From: Agaribacillus aureus
GTDB taxonomy: Bacteria; Bacteroidota; Bacteroidia; Cytophagales; Cyclobacteriaceae
DNA length: 64,000 nucleotides
Direction of reading: 5' to 3'
NCBI GenBank assembly: GCA_030442055.1
Contig: JAUJEB010000004.1
Span: forward strand, 558,001-622,000
Part shown: positions 8,347 through 16,292 of the stretch, in pieces
Layout of the letters: each line of letters starts with the position of its first letter
Numbering within the stretch: position 1 is the first letter of the stretch
Notes under the pieces: model-generated
Told to the model about the DNA's origin: nothing
Seen by the model: the letters and a program-made list of their open reading frames with translations, nothing else
Databases searched by the model: none
Translations under genes and position numbers: made by a program

Positions 8347-9516
8347 TTAAAAGCTCCATTTCACCCTTAAGAACAAGGCCGGAGAATCTGACCGGTACCC
8401 CTGCTCTTTTTTTTCGTAAAATATCTGACCGATAACATCGAGGTCCACATTGCTAAATACAGAAGCCGTAAGCACAGGGTTAATAAAAAACGCTTCTTCT
8501 CCTGGAAAGGTCATCCACGAAACGCCCATTGTCAATAGGGGATTGATTGTATAGTTACTTTGTAAAAAAGTAGCGTAGGGATAAGGCAATACACTTTTTG
8601 TATCCAAACGATCGGCGCTTAAAGTATTGAAGGTATCCGTTCCCAAACCTGATTCCAGCCCTGTATTAATTAGAAAAGATCCGTTTAGGTAAAGCCCTCC
8701 GCTAAAAGAATAATCTGCCGAAATTGATAACAGCCAGGTTTCAAATGTATCCTGGCGGCTATCGTCAAAGGGCTTAAACCAGGTCACTTCTCCTTTAAAG
8801 CCCGCGTTATAAATACTACCTGCCCAACCGGCGCCCAATACAAAATCCTGCCGGGCCTTTCCGGCCAATAGCTGAAAGTCATAATTCCACTTATTGGTTT
8901 TCCATAATCCCGCCAATACCCAATCGTCGCTGTCATCTGCTATGTTGGCAGCTACCTCGATACTTGAGGCGATCCCTGTGTATTTTTTTATCCGGACAGC
9001 ATCGGAACCGGGGCGTTCCTCATAGTCAAAATCGAAAAAGGAATAAGCATTGAAAATATCGTTTGGATTCCAGGCAAGATTAATTCCCCAGTTAATACGT
9101 TGCCGACCAACTCTAACTTCCCAATCATTTTTATTGTATTCTATGTATCCCCGGTCAATCGTCGTATTAAAAACAAGGGAGTTGGCATCGATAATATTAA
9201 AACTAAGATCAAAGAAATCATTGTTGGTATCAGGTAATTTGCCGAAGTCAGGGAATTGACGAACTAACTCTCCATAAAATATCCGGTTTCTCAATTCAAG
9301 CTTAACGGTGAAGTGCTCATGGGCATACCATCTGAAATTTAGCCGGTTATGCAACAGGTTGTCAACCAGAACCGAGTCCAGGCCATCAAAAAAGTAAAGC
9401 GCGCGCAAATCTTTTACATAGCCGTTTAGCTCCCATTTTCGCTCTTTTTCCTGTGCCCGGAGCGGACTATTATTTATCAAAATAAACAACAGCAAGCCAG
9501 TAAAGATATATTTCAT
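8347..9516 (-). CDS. Outer-membrane beta-barrel protein, porin-like (DUF1302-like)
   Basis: The start at ATG 9516 gives a clean signal peptide (MKYIFTGLLLFILINNS, cleavage near RAQ) and 389 residues. An upstream in-frame start would add 12 residues before the signal. The mature protein is a run of amphipathic beta strands with many aromatic residues and ends in ...VKWSF, the terminal Phe expected of an outer-membrane barrel. The segment VGRQRINWGINLAWNPND resembles the conserved centre of alginate-export/DUF1302-type barrels. It lies 85 bp downstream of an ABC transporter operon on the same strand, with a LolA-fold protein in the operon, so it is likely the outer-membrane partner of that system. 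The ligand is unknown. Confidence 0.75.
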   Translation of the reverse strand: MKYIFTGLLLFILINNSPLRAQEKERKWELNGYVKDLRALYFFDGLDSVLVDNLLHNRLNFRWYAHEHFTVKLELRNRIFYGELVRQFPDFGKLPDTNNDFFDLSFNIIDANSLVFNTTIDRGYIEYNKNDWEVRVGRQRINWGINLAWNPNDIFNAYSFFDFDYEERPGSDAVRIKKYTGIASSIEVAANIADDSDDWVLAGLWKTNKWNYDFQLLAGKARQDFVLGAGWAGSIYNAGFKGEVTWFKPFDDSRQDTFETWLLSISADYSFSGGLYLNGSFLINTGLESGLGTDTFNTLSADRLDTKSVLPYPYATFLQSNYTINPLLTMGVSWMTFPGEEAFFINPVLTASVFSNVDLDVIGQIFYEKKEQGYRSDSPALFLRVKWSF

Positions 9517-9601
9517 AAGTGTTTCATTGTCTTTTCTCAAATTACCAGGCACTGTCTTAAATTAATATTACTGATGTGGGAGCTTTTACCTGCCAGGGGT
9601 T

Positions 9602-10297
9602 TCATGGGTTCAATACCATATTGTCATCAGAAACTATCAGGCCATCATCCAATTTAATTACTCTTCTCGCCTTATTGATTACCCGTTGGTCGTGGGTTGA
9701 AAAAATAAAGGTGGTGCCTTTTTCTCTATTCATCTCTGCCATGATATCTAATAAATTATTGGTTGAAACCGAGTCAAGATTGGCCGTAGGCTCGTCAGCC
9801 AGAATAAAAGACGGTTCCGACGCCAGTGCTCTCGCCACCGCTACCCGTTGCTGCTGCCCTCCAGATAGCTCGGAGGGTTTTTTATGCTCTTTTCCCTCCA
9901 ACCCAACAGCTTTCAGCAATTCCATAGCCCTGTCGTCTCTGGCCTTCTTACTCAGTCCCTGCAATTCCATGATCAGGGAAATGTTCTCCTTGGCAGTCAA
10001 AACGGGAATTAAATTGTAGGACTGGAATACAAAGCCAATTTTATTCAGGCGAAAATCAATTAATTTGTTTTCCTTTAAATTGGAAAGATCCTTACCATCA
10101 ATCGTAATTTCTCCCTCGGAAGGGCTGTCCAATCCTCCTACGATATTTAGCAAGGTAGACTTACCACATCCCGATGGTCCGACTATCGCTGTAAATTCTC
10201 CCTTATCCACCGAGAAACTCACGCCTCGCAAGGCATTTACAGGCACCTTGTCAGCATTATAGACTTTAGTAATATTTTTGGCTTCTATAACTTTCAT
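9602..10297 (-). CDS. ABC transporter ATP-binding protein (LolD/MacB family)
   Basis: This cytoplasmic ATPase energises the FtsX-type permeases encoded just upstream. All motifs are intact in 231 residues: Walker A GPSGCGKST (40-48), Q-loop FVFQSYNLIP, signature LSGGQQQ (144-150), Walker B FILADEPTANLD and the H-loop STHD. The family (LolD, FtsE, MacB N-domain) powers mechanotransmission rather than classical import or export, moving lipoproteins, lipids or drugs at the outer face of the inner membrane. The spacing is 10 bp from the permease at 10308-11522, so it is co-transcribed. The start is ATG at 10297. With two permeases in the operon, the complex is probably a LolCDE-like heterodimer, but the cargo is unknown. 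Confidence 0.93.
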   Translation of the reverse strand: MKVIEAKNITKVYNADKVPVNALRGVSFSVDKGEFTAIVGPSGCGKSTLLNIVGGLDSPSEGEITIDGKDLSNLKENKLIDFRLNKIGFVFQSYNLIPVLTAKENISLIMELQGLSKKARDDRAMELLKAVGLEGKEHKKPSELSGGQQQRVAVARALASEPSFILADEPTANLDSVSTNNLLDIMAEMNREKGTTFIFSTHDQRVINKARRVIKLDDGLIVSDDNMVLNP

Positions 10298-10307
10298 AAT
10301 AATGTGT

Positions 10308-11522
10308 TTAAATTTTTCTCAACGCTTCCGCAGGTTTTAATTTAATGGCTTTTAAAGCCGGGTAAATGGAAGCGACTATGGTTGTGATAAAAATCCCCAT
10401 AGAAAGCATAAAATAATGATTACCTGAGATAATCGGATAAATAACCGTCTCGTAGCCAAATTTCTCCAGGCCCTGGGAATAGTCAGACAGATCAAATCCA
10501 TTGCCGTTAAAATAACTGATGGTCAGGTGTCCTAAAAACAAACCCACCGGACAAGCTACCAGTCCCAAAAAGATCGTTTCAATAATAATCATGGTAAATA
10601 CTTTGATCCTATTCATACCAATGGCCATAAGCATTCCCAATTCCTTGATCCTTTCCAATACTGCCATAAGCATTGTATTGATAATCCCAAAAATTAAGGC
10701 TGTCATGAAAATTGTCACTAGAATAAAGACATTAGTCTTGGATTGTTGTACGATCAAGGATAACTCCGGGGCCAATTTATCCCATTTCTCGACGCGATAG
10801 TCGGGAAGTATTGATGAAATGGCTTCCTGACTTTCCTCTATTTTATCTACGTCGTTCAAATAAACTGCGATCTCGCTCACCAGGTTTTTATCGCCAAGGT
10901 TTTTATTGATATCCCGGAAGTTAACCATGACCACGGTTTCATTCAAAATCGGAGATTTGGCATTAAATATTCCTGCCACTCTGAAAGCTTCCGAAACAAT
11001 CTCTCCTTCAAGGTTCTGGAAAGTGAGTACAATCTTGGATCGTAGTTTCACCTTAAGTTTCTCCGCGAGCTTCTCTCCAATAAGTAACGGGTTCCGCTTT
11101 ACCGACTTAAAATAAGTACCATCTGTAATTAACTGATCAAAGGAAGTCACCTCTTTTTCAAGCAGGGAATCAACACCCAACACCTTCACACCGGAGGAAG
11201 CTTTGGCAGAACCTATCATAGCGTTTACTATCGTGCGATGCGTCGCGGCTTTGACATTGGTGTCAGTGACGATCTCCGCTACCTTTTTAATACCTTGCTT
11301 AATATTATATTTTATTTCCTGATCCTGCTTAAAGTCCGGATGATGGACCTGAATGTGCGAATACTCATATTTTAATGCATTGCTTAAATAACTATCCATA
11401 AAACCGCTCATAAACCCTATGGCAAAAATCAGTCCCCAAAGCCCTACTACCATGGCACCGATAATAACCAAACTCCTCACTTTTTGTCTCCATACATTTC
11501 TCCAGGCAATTGTGAATAACAT
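10308..11522 (-). CDS. FtsX/MacB-type ABC permease, copy 1
   Basis: The 404-residue permease has the LolC/LolE topology. One membrane helix lies near the N-terminus (about 18-40, beginning IAWRNVWRQK). A large periplasmic MacB_PCD domain follows, and then three C-terminal helices (about 265-290, 310-340, 370-395) ending in the conserved YPALKAIKLKPAEALR. This shape is shared by mechanotransmission ABC systems, which do not thread substrate through the membrane. It follows the second permease gene by 18 bp and precedes the ATPase by 10 bp. The start is ATG at 11522. The pair of non-identical permeases argues for a heterodimer. The overall arrangement resembles lipoprotein release, but E. coli LolCDE releases lipoproteins constitutively, whereas this operon has its own TetR regulator. 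Confidence 0.9.
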   Translation of the reverse strand: MLFTIAWRNVWRQKVRSLVIIGAMVVGLWGLIFAIGFMSGFMDSYLSNALKYEYSHIQVHHPDFKQDQEIKYNIKQGIKKVAEIVTDTNVKAATHRTIVNAMIGSAKASSGVKVLGVDSLLEKEVTSFDQLITDGTYFKSVKRNPLLIGEKLAEKLKVKLRSKIVLTFQNLEGEIVSEAFRVAGIFNAKSPILNETVVMVNFRDINKNLGDKNLVSEIAVYLNDVDKIEESQEAISSILPDYRVEKWDKLAPELSLIVQQSKTNVFILVTIFMTALIFGIINTMLMAVLERIKELGMLMAIGMNRIKVFTMIIIETIFLGLVACPVGLFLGHLTISYFNGNGFDLSDYSQGLEKFGYETVIYPIISGNHYFMLSMGIFITTIVASIYPALKAIKLKPAEALRKI

Positions 11523-11540
11523 ATTTTCTAATTTTAAGAC

Positions 11541-12758
11541 CTAACTTCTGATTGCTTCCACAACACGCAGACGATGAATGTGCCAAACCGGGTAAATACC
11601 CAGTAACAGCGACAACACCAAAATAATGGTGGCTTGATCGGTAAAAATCACCGGCGATATTGAAAAGTTCAGCACCGGCTCGATACCAAATTTTTTGTAT
11701 ACCTCAGCATATTCCCCACTGATCGGAATAGGGTTAAAATGAAGTATTGTCAGGATCGGTAAACTAATAATAACCCCCAACAAAACACCTCCAAAACTGA
11801 GCATCACCAACTCCAGCAGTGATAATAGCTTCAGTCGCATACGTCGCATGCCGATCGCCACCAAAATGCCAAACTCATAGGTCCGCTCCTTGGCCATCAT
11901 TAAAAATGTCCCGAACATTCCAAAACCTATGATGATGTATAATATAAAGAGAATGATCCTGCCACTCACATAGTCCAGTTCAATTTGCTGGACCAGCTCG
12001 GGCATCATTTCACGCCAGGTCATCACCTCGTATTCGTCGCTGCCAAGTTGGTTATTGATATGGGCCTTCAACCTTTCCAGTTTGGCCTCATCGTCGACAT
12101 TTATGGCCAGACTGGTAACCTGGTCTTCCATGCCGAAATAGAACTGGGCGGTGGCCAGTGGCAAATAAATCGCCTGGTCGTTAAACGCGGCAATAGGCGT
12201 TTCAATAATACCCTTGACATGATATTTTCCAACCGCATTAATACCGTGATAGCCTTGCCCAATCAGGGCCAATGTATCGCCGATACTCACATTCAGGTAA
12301 TCGGCCAAGCCCTGTCCCATCATGAGGGAGTTTTCATTGCCGGCGAGATATTGTCCCTTGGTCAGTCTTTTCTTCAGAGAAGTAAGCTCATTTTCCTTCA
12401 TTGGATCAATACCGATCAGCATGGCTGCCTTGGCCTTTTCGCCATAGGCCACAAGGGAGAAAGATTCTACCCGCGGTATCATACCGGCAATAGACTTGTT
12501 GCCGGCCAACACTTCCGTGATGTTTTCCGGCAAGGCAAAACTATTGTCGAGACTTTTTTCTTCCCAGTAGCCCGATTTATGAATTTGTGCATAACCGGTA
12601 TAAAACCTGACCGAATTACTGATCATATTGGCGTAAGTACCCAGTTGCATTGATTGCGTGATGGAGGCAAAAAAAACGGCAAAGGCGATCGATGCCAGGG
12701 TGATCAGTGTTCTCCTTTTATTTCGCCAGATATTTCGCCATGCGAGTTTTAAATACAT
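11541..12758 (-). CDS. FtsX/MacB-type ABC permease, copy 2
   Basis: This 405-residue paralogue of the next gene has the same plan: N-terminal helix after LAWRNIWRNKRRT, a periplasmic MacB-like domain (about 45-265) and three C-terminal helices, the last ending in the IYPVWHIHRLRVVEAIR region. The LGIYPVWHIHRLRVVEAI tail corresponds to the family's C-terminal FtsX motif. Divergence between the two permeases is substantial, so they are not a recent duplication and probably form a heterodimer. The gene lies between the LolA-like gene (16-bp gap) and the other permease (18-bp gap). The start is ATG at 12758. Confidence 0.9.
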   Translation of the reverse strand: MYLKLAWRNIWRNKRRTLITLASIAFAVFFASITQSMQLGTYANMISNSVRFYTGYAQIHKSGYWEEKSLDNSFALPENITEVLAGNKSIAGMIPRVESFSLVAYGEKAKAAMLIGIDPMKENELTSLKKRLTKGQYLAGNENSLMMGQGLADYLNVSIGDTLALIGQGYHGINAVGKYHVKGIIETPIAAFNDQAIYLPLATAQFYFGMEDQVTSLAINVDDEAKLERLKAHINNQLGSDEYEVMTWREMMPELVQQIELDYVSGRIILFILYIIIGFGMFGTFLMMAKERTYEFGILVAIGMRRMRLKLLSLLELVMLSFGGVLLGVIISLPILTILHFNPIPISGEYAEVYKKFGIEPVLNFSISPVIFTDQATIILVLSLLLGIYPVWHIHRLRVVEAIRS

Positions 12759-12774
12759 AGTTGGAGTTTTGGTA

Positions 12775-13518
12775 TTATCGTATTCTTTTCATGTTCTGAA
12801 GTGAAAAAAACTGGTCTGAAATATCAATGTCAAATGCCATGTGCTGGTATTGTATGATGGTCTTTTGTCCAACCTCCTCGGCTGGTATCATTTCCAATCG
12901 CGTAGGAATGACGCGCCCTCCGATATCCCTGATGTCCTTGAGCTCCATGATATTGATCAAATAACCATCTTCATCATAATATTTGATCAATTTTTGCAAC
13001 AAATCATCTTTGGTGATATATACATCAATTTTTCCCCATACCACCGGTGCTCCCTCTTTTGGCGTCAGGAGAATTTTATAACAATCGTAGTTATCAATCA
13101 GGGTATCTGCCAGCAGTTCATGGTAGTAATCTTTTACAATGGAGGATTGCTTGACCAAATCATCATTGGTAAAATCAGACCCCATCCATGATTGCATCAT
13201 CATGGATGGCGGCAGCTTAATAACCCTGTCGATACGCGGCTGCCAGTTCCACAACTCCTTGTGTCTTTTTAAAAAGGCTGTCCCTTTATCCCGGGCCGGA
13301 GCCGTAATCAAAATCAAACTCAACTCCGTCCCTTTCGCCCAACTTTTGATGCTCACCTCTCTTTTCCAGTCAGGGCGCAGGATGGTCATGGTCATCTCTG
13401 CACTATTGGATTTCCCCTGCATTTTTTCATCGGCCTTTCTTATAATTTCTGTCGCATCCTGAGCCGTAACCGACCAGCCAAAACCAAGCATAACTATCAG
13501 TAGTGTAACTCTTATCAT
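12775..13518 (-). CDS. LolA-fold outer-membrane lipoprotein-sorting-type protein
   Basis: I chose the ATG at 13518, which overlaps the stop of the upstream regulator as TAATG and implies translational coupling. A TTG at 13527 would add three residues. The product has 247 residues with a signal peptide (MIRVTLLIVMLGFGWSVTAQ) and a single LolA/COG2834-type half-barrel: SNSAEMTMTILRP, a Trp-rich central strand (LWNWQPRIDRVIKLPP) and a DVYITKDDLLQKLIKYY segment. Proteins of this group accompany pumps and outer-membrane barrels and are thought to shuttle lipids or acylated molecules across the periplasm. Here it is flanked by its regulator and two FtsX-type permeases, so it is probably the periplasmic carrier of this system. 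It is not the housekeeping LolA, which is shorter and differently placed. Confidence 0.82.
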   Translation of the reverse strand: MIRVTLLIVMLGFGWSVTAQDATEIIRKADEKMQGKSNSAEMTMTILRPDWKREVSIKSWAKGTELSLILITAPARDKGTAFLKRHKELWNWQPRIDRVIKLPPSMMMQSWMGSDFTNDDLVKQSSIVKDYYHELLADTLIDNYDCYKILLTPKEGAPVVWGKIDVYITKDDLLQKLIKYYDEDGYLINIMELKDIRDIGGRVIPTRLEMIPAEEVGQKTIIQYQHMAFDIDISDQFFSLQNMKRIR

Positions 13519-14096
13519 TATTTGCAATATTTTTCTATTAAAAAATCTATAACTTCCTCCAGTGGGTATTTTTCACTAAAAGTATATTGTAAACTTATGC
13601 CATCAAAAAGGGCTCCTAAAAGCAGTGCTTCACCTTTGGCATTTTTGACGCCCTTCTTTGTCATCAAACTTTCAAATACCGTCAAAAACCCCTGAAATTT
13701 TTCTTCAATGATATCCTTTAAAAATTCAAACTTGCCTACCTCCTCCTGCACTGACAGCGACACTGCCAGGCGATATAGTCCCCTTTTTTCAATCAGGTAG
13801 TTTTTCAATAAAACAAATAAGCTTCGCAACGCCTCATTGGGATCCTCTTTTTGTGTTGCCAGAAAGAATTCGCTGCTATCTTCCATCAACATTTCAATGA
13901 CACCTTTTAAAAGTTCTTCTTTACTATCATAGTAATTATATATCAAGCCTTTAGAGATACCCGCATGCCGGGCAATGGCGCTCACGGAGGTATTGTGGTA
14001 GCCTTTTTTGGCAAAAAGATCCAGTGCGGCCATAAGGATTTTATCCTTACTCCGGGTTCTGATCTTTGCAATCTGTTCCTTGGTTTTTGGTGTCAT
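13518..14096 (-). CDS. TetR/AcrR family transcriptional regulator
   Basis: This 192-residue repressor has a TetR N-terminal domain. DKILMAALDLFAKKGY forms helix 1, and the helix-turn-helix is SVSAIARHAGISKGLIYNYY (about 38-57). The C-terminal ligand-binding domain is variable. It is the first gene of a six-gene minus-strand operon (regulator, LolA-fold protein, two permeases, ATPase, outer-membrane barrel). Its TAA overlaps the next start codon. A 20-bp imperfect palindrome lies 6-25 bp before its start codon and is the likely operator, so the protein probably represses itself and the transporter and is released by a small molecule, perhaps the cargo. The ligand cannot be read from the sequence. 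Confidence 0.9.
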   Translation of the reverse strand: MTPKTKEQIAKIRTRSKDKILMAALDLFAKKGYHNTSVSAIARHAGISKGLIYNYYDSKEELLKGVIEMLMEDSSEFFLATQKEDPNEALRSLFVLLKNYLIEKRGLYRLAVSLSVQEEVGKFEFLKDIIEEKFQGFLTVFESLMTKKGVKNAKGEALLLGALFDGISLQYTFSEKYPLEEVIDFLIEKYCK

Positions 14097-14101
14097 TTTT
14101 T

Positions 14102-14121
14102 TTGACTGACCGGTTGGTCAA
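14102..14121. promoter_or_regulatory. Palindromic TetR-type operator
   Basis: A 20-bp sequence has arms TTGACTGACC and GGTTGGTCAA, 8 of 10 positions symmetric, with inner half-sites TGACC and GGTCA around a GGTT centre (14107-14120). It ends 5 bp before the tetR start codon region and resembles the TGACC-nnnn-GGTCA class of TetR operators. Its position suits repression of the whole operon. Confidence 0.65.
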
Positions 14122-14227
14122 TATATTTATACGGGAATTAATTTGAAGGGTTAGGTTTTGGAGCATTATTTTATTTGTGGTGTAAAACTACGGTTGCAAG
14201 CATCCTAAAATGCTTCCTGGGATGGGT

Positions 14228-15373
14228 TTATTCCTGAAGTACTTCTATCTCTACCCTTCTATTCAGCGGGGCTTTCAAATGTCCTTTGGGATATAACATT
14301 TTATTATCGCCCCAGCCCTGGGTTTCAATTCTGCCGGCGTCAATTCCATGCACGCCCAAATAGCGTTTAATGACCTTTGCTCTTTCCGCCGAGAGTAATT
14401 TGTCTCCCCCTTTGACTACCTTATTTTTTCCGCTGAGCTTAAAAAACCTGTCATCATTTTCTGCCAGCAAATAAATCTCTCCTTTAAAATCTCCATTGGT
14501 ATGGCCATGTATTTTAATCCGCAGGTTTTTATTGGCATTTAGTACCTCCTGAAGCCGCTCCATTTCATCTTTTGATACCTTCCTCAGGACCGATGAGTTT
14601 TTGTGGAATAATAAATCATCAAAAATAATAATATCTCCTTTACTGGCCTTTACCAGCTGGTTAATCGCTTTGGAAGAGGTAGTTCTAAAACTAGCTGCTT
14701 TTACCTGCTCCTTTGGTTTTTTGGGAGTCTGCGCCAGTACCTGGTTATTATCTTTGCCGGCTGGTTCTTCAACATTTTCTTTTGCTGTGGTTTTATCGGC
14801 CGGCGGCAAGGTTGTCTTAACCTCTTTTTTTGGCTCTGATGAGGCGGGTTTCTCCGCGGGTCTTGGACGGCGGACTTCATCTTTGGGTCGCCCCCTGCGC
14901 GGGTCGCCTATTAGTTGAAGGTTTTGATTCTTAACGCTGGCGTTAGCTATCAGGCCTTCTGACAATGGCTCATTACCCTCCGCTGAAAACACCCAGGCAT
15001 CTTTGATGAAATTAACCTCACGAAGTTTTGAGCTGACGCGATAAGCAGCCTTGGCATCGTTGTAGATAACGATATATACATAATAGAGACGCCTTTCCCT
15101 GTTCCAGAAATATTTCGGCTCAAACCCCACCGAGGTGACTCTTCTTATCAGCTGATTGGCATTTTTCATTTCCCTGTAGGCTCCGATCACAACATAGTAC
15201 CGGGTTGCTATCGCGTTGGTATTCTTCACATATTCCGGTGCCGGATCAGTTGCGATTATTCCGGACACCATCCCATTTACTTTAAAACCATCGGTTGCCA
15301 CAGCCTCTGAAGACGAGGGTAGTAACCAACACAAGCACAAACACCATAAAAACATTTTGTAGTCAATCAGCAT
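14228..15373 (-). CDS. SPOR-like/OmpA-domain envelope protein
   Basis: The ATG at 15373 gives 381 residues with a signal peptide (YKMFLWCLCLCWLLPSSSEA); an ATG at 15406 would add 11 residues. The N-terminal domain (about 50-140) has the SPOR-like pattern YYVVIGAYREMKNANQL ... YYVYIVIY, which may bind denuded glycan. A long Pro/Lys/Glu-rich linker (about 160-225) follows, and then a C-terminal OmpA domain (about 255-380) with IHGHTNGDFKG and NRRVEIEVLQE, the motif that binds diaminopimelate in peptidoglycan. It therefore probably tethers an envelope complex to the cell wall. SPOR-like plus OmpA proteins in Cytophagales occur near gliding or type IX secretion genes, but I see no such genes here. 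The OmpA domain is cleaner than the SPOR-like one. Confidence 0.8.
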   Translation of the reverse strand: MLIDYKMFLWCLCLCWLLPSSSEAVATDGFKVNGMVSGIIATDPAPEYVKNTNAIATRYYVVIGAYREMKNANQLIRRVTSVGFEPKYFWNRERRLYYVYIVIYNDAKAAYRVSSKLREVNFIKDAWVFSAEGNEPLSEGLIANASVKNQNLQLIGDPRRGRPKDEVRRPRPAEKPASSEPKKEVKTTLPPADKTTAKENVEEPAGKDNNQVLAQTPKKPKEQVKAASFRTTSSKAINQLVKASKGDIIIFDDLLFHKNSSVLRKVSKDEMERLQEVLNANKNLRIKIHGHTNGDFKGEIYLLAENDDRFFKLSGKNKVVKGGDKLLSAERAKVIKRYLGVHGIDAGRIETQGWGDNKMLYPKGHLKAPLNRRVEIEVLQE

Positions 15374-15677
15374 AGCCCGACACAATTTTACTATTAATAT
15401 AGCCATAAATCACGAGAATAGATTATATATGTACTATATCACCTTTTAATTACCAGAAAATCCTTTACAAAAATCATTATAATTGTGTACAAATATAAAT
15501 CATTTACTTCAAGGCCAATATTTTCTGTAAAATTCTCTAAACCAAAGTCTTATTCTGAGAAATAAAATATAGTTTTGCACCTGGCTGGCCGCAATACTAT
15601 TTGGGAATCAAAACACGCCAAACCAAATAGAAACATTGTACCGGGTAAAGCATATGACAATTAACAAACGATCATAG
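15374..15677. other. Divergent intergenic region between OmpA-like and FAH genes
   Basis: The AT-rich gap separates divergent genes, so it should hold a promoter for each. For the minus strand, CAAATATA at 15490-15497 is the exact complement of TAnnTTTG, but no -33 TTTG is found at the right spacing. For the plus strand, TAGTTTTG at 15570-15577 matches TAnnTTTG with no good -33 partner. No small ORF or RNA was recognised. Confidence 0.4.
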
Positions 15678-16292
15678 TTGATGAAAATTCTCGCGATTGG
15701 CAGAAATTATGCGGAGCACATTGAGGAATTAAATAATGAAAGGCCCGATGAACCATTGATCTTTCTCAAACCTGAGACTGCCGTTATCAAAAATAACGAC
15801 CCATTCTTTTATCCCGATTTTTCTACCAATATCCACCACGAAGTTGAAATATTGGTAAGGATTGAAAAGCCCGGTAAAAATATCTCTGAAAAATTTGCGC
15901 ACAACTATTACCACCAGGTTGGCATAGGTATTGATTTTACTGCCAGGGATTGGCAGGAAAAAGCCAAAAAGAAAAGCTGGCCCTGGGCAATAGCCAAAGG
16001 ATTTAATGGTTCGGCCCCTATTTCTGCCTTTTACCCGTTAAGTGACATAGGCGATATCAAGGATCTGAATTTTAGTCTGAAGATAAACGGGGAAATCAGG
16101 CAGCAGAGCAACACTAAATTAATGTTGTTTTCTGTTGACTATCTGATAGCCTATTTATCAAAATTCTTTTTATTAAAAAAGGGCGACATTATTTTTACGG
16201 GTACACCAAAGGGTGTGGGACCAGTACAAATAGGAGACCGGCTGGAAGCATTTATTGAGAGCGAAAAATTACTGGATTTTGAAGTTAAGTAA
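15678..16292 (+). CDS. Fumarylacetoacetate hydrolase family protein
   Basis: The 204-residue protein has the FAH C-terminal fold. The metal ligands are in HHEVEILVRI (E-x-E, about 54-58) and GIDFTARDWQ (Asp, about 88-97), followed by the KGFNGSAP loop and the FTGTPKGVGP motif near the end. Family members hydrolyse C-C bonds of fumarylacetoacetate-like or acylpyruvate substrates, or decarboxylate oxaloacetate; the short single-domain form is closest to acylpyruvase/FAHD1-like enzymes. It is cytoplasmic, with no signal peptide. The start is ATG at 15678. Its 3' end overlaps the start of the next gene by 14 bp, so the two are probably co-transcribed, though their functions look unrelated. Confidence 0.88.
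   Translation: MMKILAIGRNYAEHIEELNNERPDEPLIFLKPETAVIKNNDPFFYPDFSTNIHHEVEILVRIEKPGKNISEKFAHNYYHQVGIGIDFTARDWQEKAKKKSWPWAIAKGFNGSAPISAFYPLSDIGDIKDLNFSLKINGEIRQQSNTKLMLFSVDYLIAYLSKFFLLKKGDIIFTGTPKGVGPVQIGDRLEAFIESEKLLDFEVK

Noticed and set aside
14097-14227. A possible riboswitch before the tetR gene
   Set aside because: The only structured element is the short palindrome at 14102-14121, which fits a TetR operator; no larger conserved fold is visible.
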